Assembly: GCA_902495525.1 (NCBI GenBank)
Contig: CABUXL010000027.1
Span: 1-21,637, forward strand
Origin: an uncultured Collinsella sp.
Lineage (GTDB): Bacteria > Actinomycetota > Coriobacteriia > Coriobacteriales > Coriobacteriaceae
DNA: 21,637 bases
Direction of reading: 5' to 3'
The stretch's first letter is position 1. Each line of letters begins with the position of its first letter. Made by a program: the position numbers and the translations under genes. A model generated the notes under the pieces. That model was not told where the DNA came from and searched no databases. It saw only the letters and a program-made list of their open reading frames with translations. Shown piece after piece: positions 10,004-17,108 of the stretch.

Positions 10004-12265
10004 TTACGCGTCCTTAGCAGACGACTTAACAGAAGTTGCCTTGGCCTTGGGAGCAGCCTTTTTGGTGGCTGCCTTCTTGGCCGTGGTGGACTTGGCAGAA
10101 GCCTTGGCAGCGGGCTTGGCAGCCTTCGCCTTAGCCGGAGCCTTCTTAGCAGTCGCGGCTTTGGGCTTCACCGTGGACGAGCGCTTGCGCGTCGCCTTCT
10201 TGGGCTCCTCGACCACGGGCGGCTTGTAGCTGCTGGGACCGCGGCGCTTAAGTACCACACCTGCCAGGCCGGGCACCTTAATCTCGATGGAGTCCATCTG
10301 CCCGTTCCAGGGATAGGGTTCGCTCGAGCAGGTGTAGGGCTCCTCACCGGCGTATCCGCTGCCCCCGAACTCGGGACGGTCGGAATCAAAGATGACCTCC
10401 CAGTCACCCTCGCGCGGCACGCCCACGCGGAAGCTCTCGTAGCTCGCCGGATCAAAGTTGATCAGGATCACCAGGTCGTCATCGACGTCCTCGCCCTGGC
10501 GCACAAAGCTCACGATGGACTGCTTGGAGTTGTCCGCGTCGATCCAGGTAAAGCCGTCGTCGGTGTAGCCGCGCTCGTACAGGGCGGGCTCGGCGGTGTA
10601 CAGGTGGTTGAGCGCCTTGATGAACGCCTGATGATGACGGTGGGTCTCGTACTCCTCGGTCAGGAACCACTGGATGGACTCGTAGTAGCGCCACTCAATA
10701 AACTGGCCGATCTCGTTGCCCATAAAGTTGAGCTTGGCACCGGGGTGCGTCATCTGGTAGAAGGCCAGCGTGCGCAGGCCGGCAAACTGGCGCCACCAGT
10801 CGCCCGGCATGCGGCCGATCAGCGAGCACTTGCCGTGCACGACCTCGTCGTGGCTCAGCGGGCAAATGAAGTTCTCGGTAAAGGCGTACATGATGGAGAA
10901 CGTGAGCAGTCCGTGGCTGCCGGGGCGCCACGGAAAATCGGTCTGCATGTAGTGCAGGGTGTCGTTCATCCAGCCCATGTCCCACTTGTAGTGGAAGCCC
11001 AGGCCGCCGTCCTGCGGCGGATAGGTCACGAGCGGCCACGCGGTGGACTCCTCGGCCATCATCATCACGTCGGGGTAGTGCGCTTCAACAGCGCAGTTGA
11101 CCTGACGGATAAACGCGCTGGCGTCCAGGTCCTCCTCGGTACCGTACTTGTTGAATTTCTTTTGGCCGGGATCGTCGATGCCAAAGTTGAGGTACAGCAT
11201 ACTGGACACGCCGTCCATGCGAATGCCGTCCACATGGAAGTTCTCGAGCCAATACAGCACGTTGGAGACCAGGAAGGACCGGACCTCGCCGCGGGCGAAG
11301 TCAAACTTGTGCGTGCCCCAGTTGGGGTGAATCTCGTGCTCAAACAACATGTGGCCGTTAAAGGTAGCAAGGCCGTGGGAGTCGGCGCAAAAACCGCCGG
11401 GAACCCAGTCCATGATCACGCCGATGCCCGCCTCGTGGCACGCATCGATAAAGTGCATGAGCTGCTGCGGGTTGCCGTAGCGCGACGTGGCGGCGTAGTA
11501 GCCGGTCGTCTGGTAGCCCCAGGAGCCGTCGAAGGGGTGCTCCATCAGCGGCATGACCTCGATATGCGTGTAGCCCATGTCGCGCACGTAGTCTACGAGC
11601 TCCACCGACAGGTCGTCGTAGGTGTAGAACTCGCCGCGCTGCGCGGGGAAGGGGTCCATGGGGCCGGGGTAGTTGCCGTACTCGTCCGGCTCGCCCTGCG
11701 GTGCGTCGCCGTGGCGCTTCCACGAGCCAATATGCACCTCGTAGATGTTGAGCGGCTGCGACATGTGGTTGTGACTGGCGCGGCGCTTGAGCCATGCGGC
11801 GTCGTTCCACTTGTAGCCATCGAGGGTCCACAGCACGCTCGCCGTTCCCGGAGGGCACTCGGCCTTAAAAGCATACGGATCGGCCTTGTAGAGCTTCTCG
11901 CCCTCGTTGGTCTCGATGAGATATTTATAGAGCTGTCCCTGCTCGGCGCCAGGAATAAAGCCTTCCCAAATAGCGCTCGTATGCACGGGCACCAGCGGGT
12001 TGGCTTCCTCATCCCAGTCGTTAAATTCGCCAATGACTTGGACGCTTTTTACGTCAGGCGCCCAAACGCAAAAGCGCCAGCCGCGCGTACGGTTCTGCGT
12101 GTCGGGATGCGCGCCCATCTTTTCCCAGCTGCGCTCCCACGTACCGATGCCAAACAGATAGACATCGTCCTTGGTGAGCTCCGGTGCGTGCGGAGCCGGT
12201 TTGCGGGTTGCGGGCTTTTTAGCCGTTGGCTTTAGCTTTGTATCGCTCACGTTTGATCCCATCAT
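10004..12265 (-). CDS. glgB: 1,4-alpha-glucan branching enzyme GlgB with basic N- and C-terminal extensions
   Basis: Transfers alpha-1,4 chains to 6-positions, creating glycogen branches. Counting from the ATG at 12265 (753 residues), an N-terminal beta-sandwich (about 40-130) is followed by a GH13 barrel. Nucleophile Asp351 is in GIRMDG, Glu405 in MMAEES, and region IV is SHDEVVHGK (471-479). Region I reads DWVPGGFCADSHGL (286-299). Branching enzymes normally have His where Gly291 stands, so a usually conserved substrate-binding residue is absent. Residues 11-25 (KPTAKKPATRK) and 686-753 (TAKKAPAKAKAAKP-type repeats) are Lys/Ala-rich extensions like the GlgA tail. The start is uncertain: ATGATG at 12265/12262 lacks a good ribosome site, while a GTG at 12250 has GGGA 6 nt upstream. 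First gene of the glgBPCDA cluster. Confidence 0.94.
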   Translation of the reverse strand: MMGSNVSDTKLKPTAKKPATRKPAPHAPELTKDDVYLFGIGTWERSWEKMGAHPDTQNRTRGWRFCVWAPDVKSVQVIGEFNDWDEEANPLVPVHTSAIWEGFIPGAEQGQLYKYLIETNEGEKLYKADPYAFKAECPPGTASVLWTLDGYKWNDAAWLKRRASHNHMSQPLNIYEVHIGSWKRHGDAPQGEPDEYGNYPGPMDPFPAQRGEFYTYDDLSVELVDYVRDMGYTHIEVMPLMEHPFDGSWGYQTTGYYAATSRYGNPQQLMHFIDACHEAGIGVIMDWVPGGFCADSHGLATFNGHMLFEHEIHPNWGTHKFDFARGEVRSFLVSNVLYWLENFHVDGIRMDGVSSMLYLNFGIDDPGQKKFNKYGTEEDLDASAFIRQVNCAVEAHYPDVMMMAEESTAWPLVTYPPQDGGLGFHYKWDMGWMNDTLHYMQTDFPWRPGSHGLLTFSIMYAFTENFICPLSHDEVVHGKCSLIGRMPGDWWRQFAGLRTLAFYQMTHPGAKLNFMGNEIGQFIEWRYYESIQWFLTEEYETHRHHQAFIKALNHLYTAEPALYERGYTDDGFTWIDADNSKQSIVSFVRQGEDVDDDLVILINFDPASYESFRVGVPREGDWEVIFDSDRPEFGGSGYAGEEPYTCSSEPYPWNGQMDSIEIKVPGLAGVVLKRRGPSSYKPPVVEEPKKATRKRSSTVKPKAATAKKAPAKAKAAKPAAKASAKSTTAKKAATKKAAPKAKATSVKSSAKDA

Positions 12266-12350
12266 GACGCGGCAGCGTGTTGCCTTGGTGACTAGATGCG
12301 AAAGGTCCAAGGCTGCACGAATCGAAGGGACGGCGATAGCTCTATGATTC

Positions 12351-12376
12351 GTTCCACCTCGCGTGCTCGGTGGAAC
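12351..12376 (-). other. Hairpin in the presumed glgB leader
   Basis: GTTCCACC (12351-12358) pairs perfectly with GGTGGAAC (12369-12376) around a 10-nt loop, about 90 bp before the glgB start. No T-run follows on the minus strand. A regulatory role in the 5' leader is possible but unproven. Confidence 0.45.
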
Positions 12377-12462
12377 TTTCGGCAGAAACTACGATAACAC
12401 CTGTGCGTTAGTTTTATGGACGAAAGCGGATTTGCGGGGGCGTTTAATCGGTAAGCGACATG

Positions 12463-12492
12463 TTTATACCACTGGCAGAATTGCCGTGGTAA
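12463..12492 (-). promoter_or_regulatory. Putative glgB promoter
   Basis: Reading the minus strand, TTACCA (complement of 12487-12492) and TATAAA (complement of 12463-12468) are 18 bp apart. The -35 box lies inside the left half of the inverted repeat at 12487-12512, so a protein bound there would block the promoter. Confidence 0.4.
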
Positions 12493-12512
12493 AACCCTTG
12501 ACAGTTTTACCA
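12487..12512. promoter_or_regulatory. Inverted repeat TGGTAAAAC-N8-GTTTTACCA, operator candidate
   Basis: Two perfect 9-bp half-sites (12487-12495 and 12504-12512) flank an 8-bp spacer in the divergent glgB / HAD-phosphatase region. A consensus TTGACA on the plus strand (12498-12503) is enclosed in the spacer and could serve the plus-strand operon, although no good -10 follows at 16-18 bp. Confidence 0.5.
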
Positions 12513-12543
12513 ATTAGGGTTTCAAAACTGATAGGCTTACGTT

Positions 12544-12574
12544 TGGTAAAACGTTTTTAGCAGGTTGTTTACCA
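12544..12574. promoter_or_regulatory. Further TGGTAAAACG operator-like sites
   Basis: TGGTAAAACGTTTTTAGC (12544-12561) contains the palindrome AAAACGTTTT with a central CG, followed by a half-site GTTTACCA (12567-12574). With the pair at 12487-12512 this makes four half-sites of one type within 90 bp, just ahead of the HAD gene. Confidence 0.45.
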
Positions 12575-12596
12575 TTTGACATCGAAAGGCTCGTTT

Positions 12597-13286
12597 ATGG
12601 ACCACATCGCTGCCCCAAGTGTTGCTTTTATTTTCGATTGCGACGGAACATTGGTTAATAGCTCCCCCGTCTGGGGCCATGCGCAGACCGAGTTATTGCG
12701 CCGTCATGGCATTGATGTGACGGTCGACGATTTTGCCCAGTTTGAACATCTTTCGCTGGAGGATGAGTGCCAGGCCTATCACGACACGTGGGGCATTGGC
12801 GCGAATGGCGAGGAGCTGTATCGCGAGCTGGGCGAGATTTTGATTGATGAGTACTCCAAGGTGCCGCCGCGCGAGGGGCTCCTGACATTTTTGGAGCAGG
12901 CGAAGGCGGCGGGCATTGCCATGTGCGTGGCCACGTCCACGCCGGCCGAACTGGTGCAGTCCGCCCTTGCGGCTGCTGGCCTTGATCGCTATATGGAGTT
13001 TATTACCACCACGGGTGAGGCGGGGCGCTCCAAGCAGTTCCCCGACGTGTACGAGCTGGCACTGCGTCGCCTGGAAGAGTGCCACGGGCACAAGTTTGAG
13101 CGCGCGTGGGTGTTTGAGGACGCCGTCTTTGGACTTAAGAGCTCTGGCACTGCAGACTTTAAGCGCGTGGGCATCTATGACCCGCACGGCCGTATGGAGC
13201 GCGACGAGGTGCGTGCCAGCTGCGATATCTTTATCGATAGCTATGAGGACCTGGATCTGGCCCGCGTGCTTTCGTTTGAGGGCTAG
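12597..13286 (+). CDS. HAD-superfamily phosphatase, beta-phosphoglucomutase-like
   Basis: A 229-residue haloacid dehalogenase hydrolase of subfamily I. Motif I is DCDGT (14-18; Asp14 nucleophile and Asp16 acid/base), motif II ATSTP (112-116), motif III Lys146 and motif IV EDAVFG (174-179). A helical cap lies between motifs I and II. Such enzymes remove phosphate from sugar phosphates, or isomerise beta-glucose-1-phosphate; the substrate cannot be read from sequence. The ATG at 12597 is preferred because GAAAGG precedes it by 7 nt. It diverges from glgB across an operator-rich region, so sugar-phosphate metabolism linked to glycogen is possible. The next gene begins 9 bp downstream, suggesting an operon. 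Confidence 0.85.
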   Translation: MDHIAAPSVAFIFDCDGTLVNSSPVWGHAQTELLRRHGIDVTVDDFAQFEHLSLEDECQAYHDTWGIGANGEELYRELGEILIDEYSKVPPREGLLTFLEQAKAAGIAMCVATSTPAELVQSALAAAGLDRYMEFITTTGEAGRSKQFPDVYELALRRLEECHGHKFERAWVFEDAVFGLKSSGTADFKRVGIYDPHGRMERDEVRASCDIFIDSYEDLDLARVLSFEG

Positions 13287-13295
13287 GCGAGGGCC

Positions 13296-13937
13296 GTGGC
13301 TTGCAAAGTATTAGTAGTTTGCGGCTCGCCGGTGGTGGCGAGCCCCGAGTTGCTGTGCCACCTGGCAGGGGAGTGTGACCACATCGTAGCCGTAGACCGC
13401 GGCCTGGACGCCCTGTTGGGCGCTGGCCTGAGCTGCGACGTTTATGTGGGAGATGCCGACACCGTAAGCGATGAGGGACGTGCTCTGGTCGATGCCGCTG
13501 AAGCCTTTGAGGTAGAGCGCCACGACCCTTACAAGGACTATACCGATCTGGCGTTGGCGCTCGATTTCGTCCGTCGCCGCTGGCCGGGTGCCGAAGTGGT
13601 AGCAACCTGCGCCACCGGCGGCCGCCCTGATATGGCGCTGAGCGTGTTGGGGCTGTTGGCGGGCTACGAGGGTGCCCCCGTCTGGATCGAAGAAGACGAA
13701 GTGACGGCCAGAATTCTTCACCAGGACGAGACCTGGACCATCGAGGGCGCCGAGGGCAAAACCTTCTCCATCATCGCTATAGTTCCCAACACAGAAATAA
13801 GCGAACACGGCCTAGAATGGGAGCTAGACCACAGCCCCCTAGGCCTACTAGCCGACACGGGTATCTCTAATGTCGTAAGGAATACGGCCAAGATCCAAGT
13901 CCACCAAGGAACGGCGATAGCCTACCTCTACAAGTAA
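13296..13937 (+). CDS. thiN: Thiamine pyrophosphokinase-like protein
   Basis: A 213-residue protein matching thiamine pyrophosphokinase, which transfers pyrophosphate from ATP to thiamine. Visible family motifs are VGDADTVS (51-58, metal-binding GDxD), KDYTDLALAL (80-89) and GGRPDM (108-113). The last is normally GGRxDH, so the usual His is Met here. The start is a GTG at 13296 with GAGGG directly upstream, 9 bp after the HAD stop. The last 50 or so codons use several codons (CTA, ATA, AGG) that are scarce in neighbouring genes. Substrate assignment rests on motifs alone. Confidence 0.82.
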   Translation: MACKVLVVCGSPVVASPELLCHLAGECDHIVAVDRGLDALLGAGLSCDVYVGDADTVSDEGRALVDAAEAFEVERHDPYKDYTDLALALDFVRRRWPGAEVVATCATGGRPDMALSVLGLLAGYEGAPVWIEEDEVTARILHQDETWTIEGAEGKTFSIIAIVPNTEISEHGLEWELDHSPLGLLADTGISNVVRNTAKIQVHQGTAIAYLYK

Positions 13938-13962
13938 GGTGCCGCCGCGAGATGGTTTTGTC

Positions 13963-14024
13963 GGGACGGTGGGTTAATTGACTGATTTTGCCGAAGTCAA
14001 AATCAGTCAATTCAGCCCCGTCCC
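13963..14024. repeat. Large intergenic palindrome
   Basis: Outer arms GGGACGG / CCGTCCC and inner arms AATTGACTGATTTTG / CAAAATCAGTCAATT (13976-13990 and 13998-14012) fold into a 22-bp stem interrupted by one internal loop, capped by a 7-nt loop. No T-run follows on either side. It may end the HAD-thiN transcript, but its length and symmetry suit a dispersed palindromic element (REP- or MITE-like). Confidence 0.7.
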
Positions 14025-14066
14025 AGGAAAACCCGTAAGGCAGGGCAACAACCCCAAAAAAAGTCC

Positions 14067-14095
14067 TTGCATCCCCGCAAACATTCCCCTATAGT
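14067..14095 (+). promoter_or_regulatory. tRNA-Ala promoter
   Basis: TTGCAT (14067-14072) and TATAGT (14090-14095) are separated by 17 bp and lie 14 bp before the tRNA, an optimal sigma70-type arrangement. Confidence 0.8.
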
Positions 14096-14108
14096 ATCTT
14101 CTCGTCAC

Positions 14109-14184
14109 GGGGGCGTAGCTCAGCTGGGAGAGCGCTTGACTGGCAGTCAAGAGGTCAGGGGTTCGATTCCCCTCGTCTCCACCA
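14109..14184 (+). tRNA. tRNA-Ala (anticodon GGC)
   Basis: A 76-nt cloverleaf. The acceptor stem GGGGGCG pairs with CGTCTCC and includes the G3-U70 pair that marks alanine tRNAs. The D arm is GCTC/GAGC. The anticodon stem is CTTGA/TCAAG with loop CTGGCAG (anticodon GGC, reading GCC and GCU). The T arm is AGGGG-TTCGATT-CCCCT, and the 3' CCA is encoded. Confidence 0.97.
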
Positions 14185-14194
14185 TCGTGAATGC

Positions 14195-14225
14195 AAAGGC
14201 CTTCGGTTTCCCGAAGGCCTTTTTC
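14195..14225 (+). terminator. Intrinsic terminator of tRNA-Ala
   Basis: AAAGGCCTTCGG (14195-14206) pairs with CCGAAGGCCTTT (14211-14222) around a TTTC loop, and the T-run extends to 14224. It starts 11 bp after the tRNA and ends its transcript. Confidence 0.93.
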
Positions 14226-14517
14226 ATGCGTTTCCACTCCACAAGCCAAAGTGACACTCTCATCAACCCGCAAAAAGTTGCGCAATTACCTTCCCGGTTT
14301 TGTACAAAGTTTGTTAGCCAAAGATAATAGTTTGAGCAATTCACGCCGCCAGCAATGCAACTCAGGCAGTGCTCACCAACCAACACACCCCCATAAACCT
14401 GCGGCAATGTGTGCAAGACGGCACAATATCCCCCATAACCACGGCAAATAAACAATATGTTGCTCAACACACCCCAAAACGTATGGGCCACCTGCTGTGC
14501 TAGGATACTTAAGTCAC
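14226..14517. other. AT-richer intergenic stretch without recognisable gene
   Basis: No convincing reading frame, RNA gene or strong promoter was seen in these 292 bp. A TAGGAT at 14501-14506 is a possible -10 box for the capsule-locus leader, but no matching -35 lies at the right distance. Confidence 0.6.
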
Positions 14518-14748
14518 ATGGGTTCAACTGTGCTCACGGCTCCAGCAAGTCGCAAAGCGCAGGGTCGATCGGCATCCGGCCGTAACGGCGGTGCCAGAAA
14601 GACCACGAGCTCCAATAGCGTCGTCATGCGTATCGCATTGAATGATTTTGTTCTTGTCTATGTGCAAGTTCATTCGATTCGGTATTTCATGACTAATCGC
14701 AGCTGTCCTGCAGCTGTTTGCGTGCGATCCAGTTTTGTTCCCGCTTGA
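14518..14748 (+). CDS. Possible 76-codon leader ORF before the capsule locus
   Basis: An open frame from ATG 14518 to TGA 14746-14748 encodes a basic, Ser/Arg-rich N-terminal half and a hydrophobic stretch (FVLVYVQV). There is no recognisable family and only a weak AGGA 12 nt upstream. Codon use is unlike the neighbours. Its stop codon falls in the loop and right arm of the strong hairpin at 14720-14761, so translation, if real, could affect that structure. It may equally be chance. Confidence 0.2.
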   Translation: MGSTVLTAPASRKAQGRSASGRNGGARKTTSSNSVVMRIALNDFVLVYVQVHSIRYFMTNRSCPAAVCVRSSFVPA

Positions 14749-14787
14749 CTGGGCCGCACGCAGTCAGCTGGGGACGCGGTCTTTTTT
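14720..14787 (+). promoter_or_regulatory. Leader with overlapping hairpin and terminator, attenuator candidate
   Basis: Hairpin A: GCGTGCGATCCAGT (14720-14733) pairs with ACTGGGCCGCACGC (14748-14761), 14 positions with one mismatch and one G-U. Hairpin B: GGCCGC (14752-14757) pairs with GCGGTC (14776-14781) and is followed by six Ts (14782-14787), the form of an intrinsic terminator. The right arm of A contains the left arm of B, so the two cannot form together. This lies about 180 bp before the NusG-paralogue gene. Confidence 0.5.
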
Positions 14788-14969
14788 GCGATACACGTCC
14801 GCGTCTCTAGCCACTGCACGCATACATACCGTTCATGGTGGGGCAGAGCCACGTGCTTGTCTAACTGGGCTCAGGGTTTGAATATGGAGCGCCTTCGCGC
14901 ACAAGCGCCCTGGCGAAGCCATACCCAAACCCCGTGAGCCACACACAAGACAGCAAGGGGGTGGTGCTC

Positions 14970-15515
14970 GTGTGGTATGTGATCCAGGTCATTAACGGTC
15001 GCGAAGACGTAATGCGCGAGCGCATTGAGCGTGTGGTGCCGGTTGGCGCCATGCAGGAGCTCTTTTACCCCCAATATCAAACCGAGATTAAAGTACACGG
15101 CGAATGGGTCAATACGACCAAGCCGCTTTTTCCCGGTTACCTTATCTGCGATACGGCAGAACCCCGCACCGTGCAACAGTATCTGCTGCGCATGGACGAC
15201 TTTGCCCGGGTGCTTTCCCAGGACGGTCAGTTTGTGCCGCTGGCAAAAGAAGAGGTCCAGCTTATTGGCGGCTTTACGCATAGGGGAGACCGCGTAGTTC
15301 CCATGAGTGAGGCCCTAAAGGACGGCGACCAGGTCGTAGTGACGGCCGGCCCACTGCTGGGCCACGAAGGCCTTATCAAAACCATTAACAGACGCAAGAG
15401 CACTGCTTATTTGGAGCTCGACCTGTGCGGCCGACGCGTAACTACGCGCGTTGGCCTTGCCGTGCTTTCAGCCGAGCAGCGCGTAATGCGAAACCTAAAA
15501 AGGGCGATCGCCTAG
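14970..15515 (+). CDS. LoaP/UpxY-type NusG-paralogue transcription antiterminator
   Basis: An 181-residue NusG-like protein: an NGN domain (WYVIQVINGRED at the start; TTKPLFPGYL at 49-58) and a C-terminal KOW domain (GDQVVVTAGPLLGHEG at 119-134). Specialised NusG paralogues bind elongating RNA polymerase and prevent early termination in long polysaccharide or secondary-metabolite operons. Its place as first gene of a capsule cluster fits this role. Several in-frame GTG codons exist. GTG 14970 is chosen because it gives the family's usual start directly at WYV and has AAGGGG 9 nt upstream; GTG 14934 would add 12 atypical residues. The upstream leader hairpins are candidate action sites. It is more like LoaP than RfaH because no ops/JUMPStart element is visible. 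Confidence 0.88.
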   Translation: MWYVIQVINGREDVMRERIERVVPVGAMQELFYPQYQTEIKVHGEWVNTTKPLFPGYLICDTAEPRTVQQYLLRMDDFARVLSQDGQFVPLAKEEVQLIGGFTHRGDRVVPMSEALKDGDQVVVTAGPLLGHEGLIKTINRRKSTAYLELDLCGRRVTTRVGLAVLSAEQRVMRNLKRAIA

Positions 15516-15582
15516 CTGCAGGCGACTGTTTAACGGGACAGGGAGGATCCCCGGGGGCGGGGACGTTGACTTGAAGGAAATA

Positions 15583-16332
15583 GTGTCAGACAAAACTGAA
15601 AATTCAGTAGAAGCGCCGGTAGGGGCCTCGCTGGTTGCCCAAGCCATGAGCGGCGGCGACTCGAGCATGCGCTACAAGGTCATGCAGGCCGTGAAGGACT
15701 GGGACCGCACGCGCCTGGCCTACCGCACCGTCAAGCGCGCCTTCGACATCGTGTTCAGCGGCTGCGTGCTGGCCGTCATCGCCATACCCAGCCTGATGCT
15801 GGCCGCGGCCATCCGCCTGGAGAGCGAGGGCAACCCGTTCTACAGCCAGATCCGCGTGGGCCAGACCCACCGCGACGGCAGCCTTTCCACCTTTCGCATG
15901 TGGAAGTTCCGCAGCATGTTCAAAGACGCCGACAAGCGCCTCGTCGAGCTCAAGGGGCAGAACGAGATCGCCGGCGCCATGTTCAAGATGAGGGACGACC
16001 CGCGCGTCACCAAGATCGGCAAGTTCATCCGCAAGCACTCCATCGACGAGTTCCCGCAGTTCGTGAACGTGTTCCTGGGCCAGATGTCCGTCGTCGGACC
16101 GCGTCCGCCGCTGCCGAACGAGGTGGCGGAGTACACCGAGTACGACCTGCAGCGCCTGGCCGTGAAGCCCGGGATCACCGGCTGGTGGCAGGTGACGGAG
16201 CGCAATTCGACCGGGTTCGACGGCATGGTCCGCCGAGACCTGGAGTACATCGCCAACCGGGGCATTTTTACCGACCTCAAGATCGTTGTCCTCACGGTGA
16301 TCGAGGTCATCACCGGTAAGGGTGCGTGCTAA
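15583..16332 (+). CDS. Polyprenyl-phosphate sugar-1-phosphate transferase (initiating enzyme)
   Basis: A 249-residue bacterial sugar transferase that starts the repeat unit by moving a sugar-1-phosphate from a UDP-sugar to undecaprenyl phosphate at the inner face of the membrane. It has a hydrophobic segment at 57-78, RVGQ (91-94), MWKFRSM (106-112), the catalytic Asp155-Glu156 in HSIDEFPQ and VGPRPPLPNE (171-180), with PGITGWWQV near the end. The single hydrophobic segment and short length mark the monotopic PglC-like class, lacking the extra membrane helices of WbaP/WcaJ. GTG 15583 is preferred because AAGGA lies 6 nt upstream. The first 20 or so codons are AT-richer than the very GC3-rich remainder. 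The donor sugar cannot be read from sequence; FucNAc or its pathway relatives are candidates. Confidence 0.9.
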   Translation: MSDKTENSVEAPVGASLVAQAMSGGDSSMRYKVMQAVKDWDRTRLAYRTVKRAFDIVFSGCVLAVIAIPSLMLAAAIRLESEGNPFYSQIRVGQTHRDGSLSTFRMWKFRSMFKDADKRLVELKGQNEIAGAMFKMRDDPRVTKIGKFIRKHSIDEFPQFVNVFLGQMSVVGPRPPLPNEVAEYTEYDLQRLAVKPGITGWWQVTERNSTGFDGMVRRDLEYIANRGIFTDLKIVVLTVIEVITGKGAC

Positions 16333-17108
16333 TGCTTCAGGACTATTCTAAATTCGTTGAGCTCAAGCGCGTTCCCGTAATCGATGTTCCGATCACGGGA
16401 ACCAATATGTCTGAGTGTGTCGAGTTTCTCACTCGCCATATAGATGAGCTACATGGCGAATATATTTGCGTTTCCAATGCTCATACCTCGGTTATGGCCC
16501 ATGACGACCCTTCCTATTGGGCCTGCCAAGCTGACTCCCTCATGTCCGTTCCCGACGGCAAGCCTTTATCTGTCGTCGGACGTAAAACAATAGAGTCTAT
16601 GGGGCGTGTAACTGGACCCGATCTGATGCGAGAGATATTCAATATTTCCTTGCAGCAAGGATGGAGCCATTACTTCTACGGTAACGAGCAGAAGAATCTC
16701 GACGCTCTCAAAAATTCACTTCAAGAGGAATATCCAGGCCTGGAAATCGCTGGCATGGAGCCTTCGGTTTTCCGACCGCTCTCCGACAGCGAGAAGCGAG
16801 ACCTTTCGCGACGTATCGCTGATTCGGATGCAGACTTCGCATGGATTGCTCTTGGCGCGCCCCGTCAAGAAGTTCTTATGCACGAGCTCAAGGGAGGGCC
16901 ACAACCGTTGATGATCGGTGTTGGCGGAGCGTTCAACGTTCTCGCCGGCGTGGTGCCAGAGGCGCCGATGTGGATGCAAAACCTGAGTCTCGAGTGGCTA
17001 TACAGACTTATTCAAGAGCCGAAGCGGCTTTTCAAACGATACCTCGTAACTAATACGAAATTTCTCTTTTACCAGTTTACAAAAGCCAAACGTAAGGAAG
17101 GCAAATAG
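16332..17108 (+). CDS. WecG/TagA/CpsF-family glycosyltransferase (GT26)
   Basis: A 258-residue GT26 enzyme, normal length. The family transfers HexNAc-type sugars (ManNAc, ManNAcA) to lipid-linked acceptors as the second step of polymer assembly. Motifs are SNAHTSVMAH (48-57), the expected catalytic Asp75 in VPDGKP, TGPDL (94-98), WIALGAPRQE (171-180) and GVGGAFNVLAG (196-206). A basic amphipathic C-terminus (RLFKRY...KAKRKEGK) fits membrane attachment. The ATG overlaps the preceding stop by one base (TAATG), indicating translational coupling. Codon use is clearly less GC-rich than in the genes either side, suggesting a separate origin. Confidence 0.88.
   Translation: MLQDYSKFVELKRVPVIDVPITGTNMSECVEFLTRHIDELHGEYICVSNAHTSVMAHDDPSYWACQADSLMSVPDGKPLSVVGRKTIESMGRVTGPDLMREIFNISLQQGWSHYFYGNEQKNLDALKNSLQEEYPGLEIAGMEPSVFRPLSDSEKRDLSRRIADSDADFAWIALGAPRQEVLMHELKGGPQPLMIGVGGAFNVLAGVVPEAPMWMQNLSLEWLYRLIQEPKRLFKRYLVTNTKFLFYQFTKAKRKEGK

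Noticed and set aside
7174..10017. 947-codon plus-strand open frame opposite glgP
   Set aside because: Antisense shadow caused by GC-rich codon bias. The opposite strand encodes full-length phosphorylase with the PLP site, and this frame has no family motif.
10001..12235. 744-codon plus-strand open frame opposite glgB
   Set aside because: Antisense shadow of the branching enzyme; composition is Val/Ala/His-rich with no recognisable domain.
14007..14527. Minus-strand frames over the tRNA containing EGNRTPDLLTASQALSQLS and ETRGIEPLTS
   Set aside because: These are well-known false proteins produced by translating the antisense of tRNA genes.
14226..14970. JUMPStart/ops element for an RfaH-type regulator
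   Set aside because: No GGCGGTAG-type ops core was found in the leader, so the regulator is described as LoaP/UpxY type instead.
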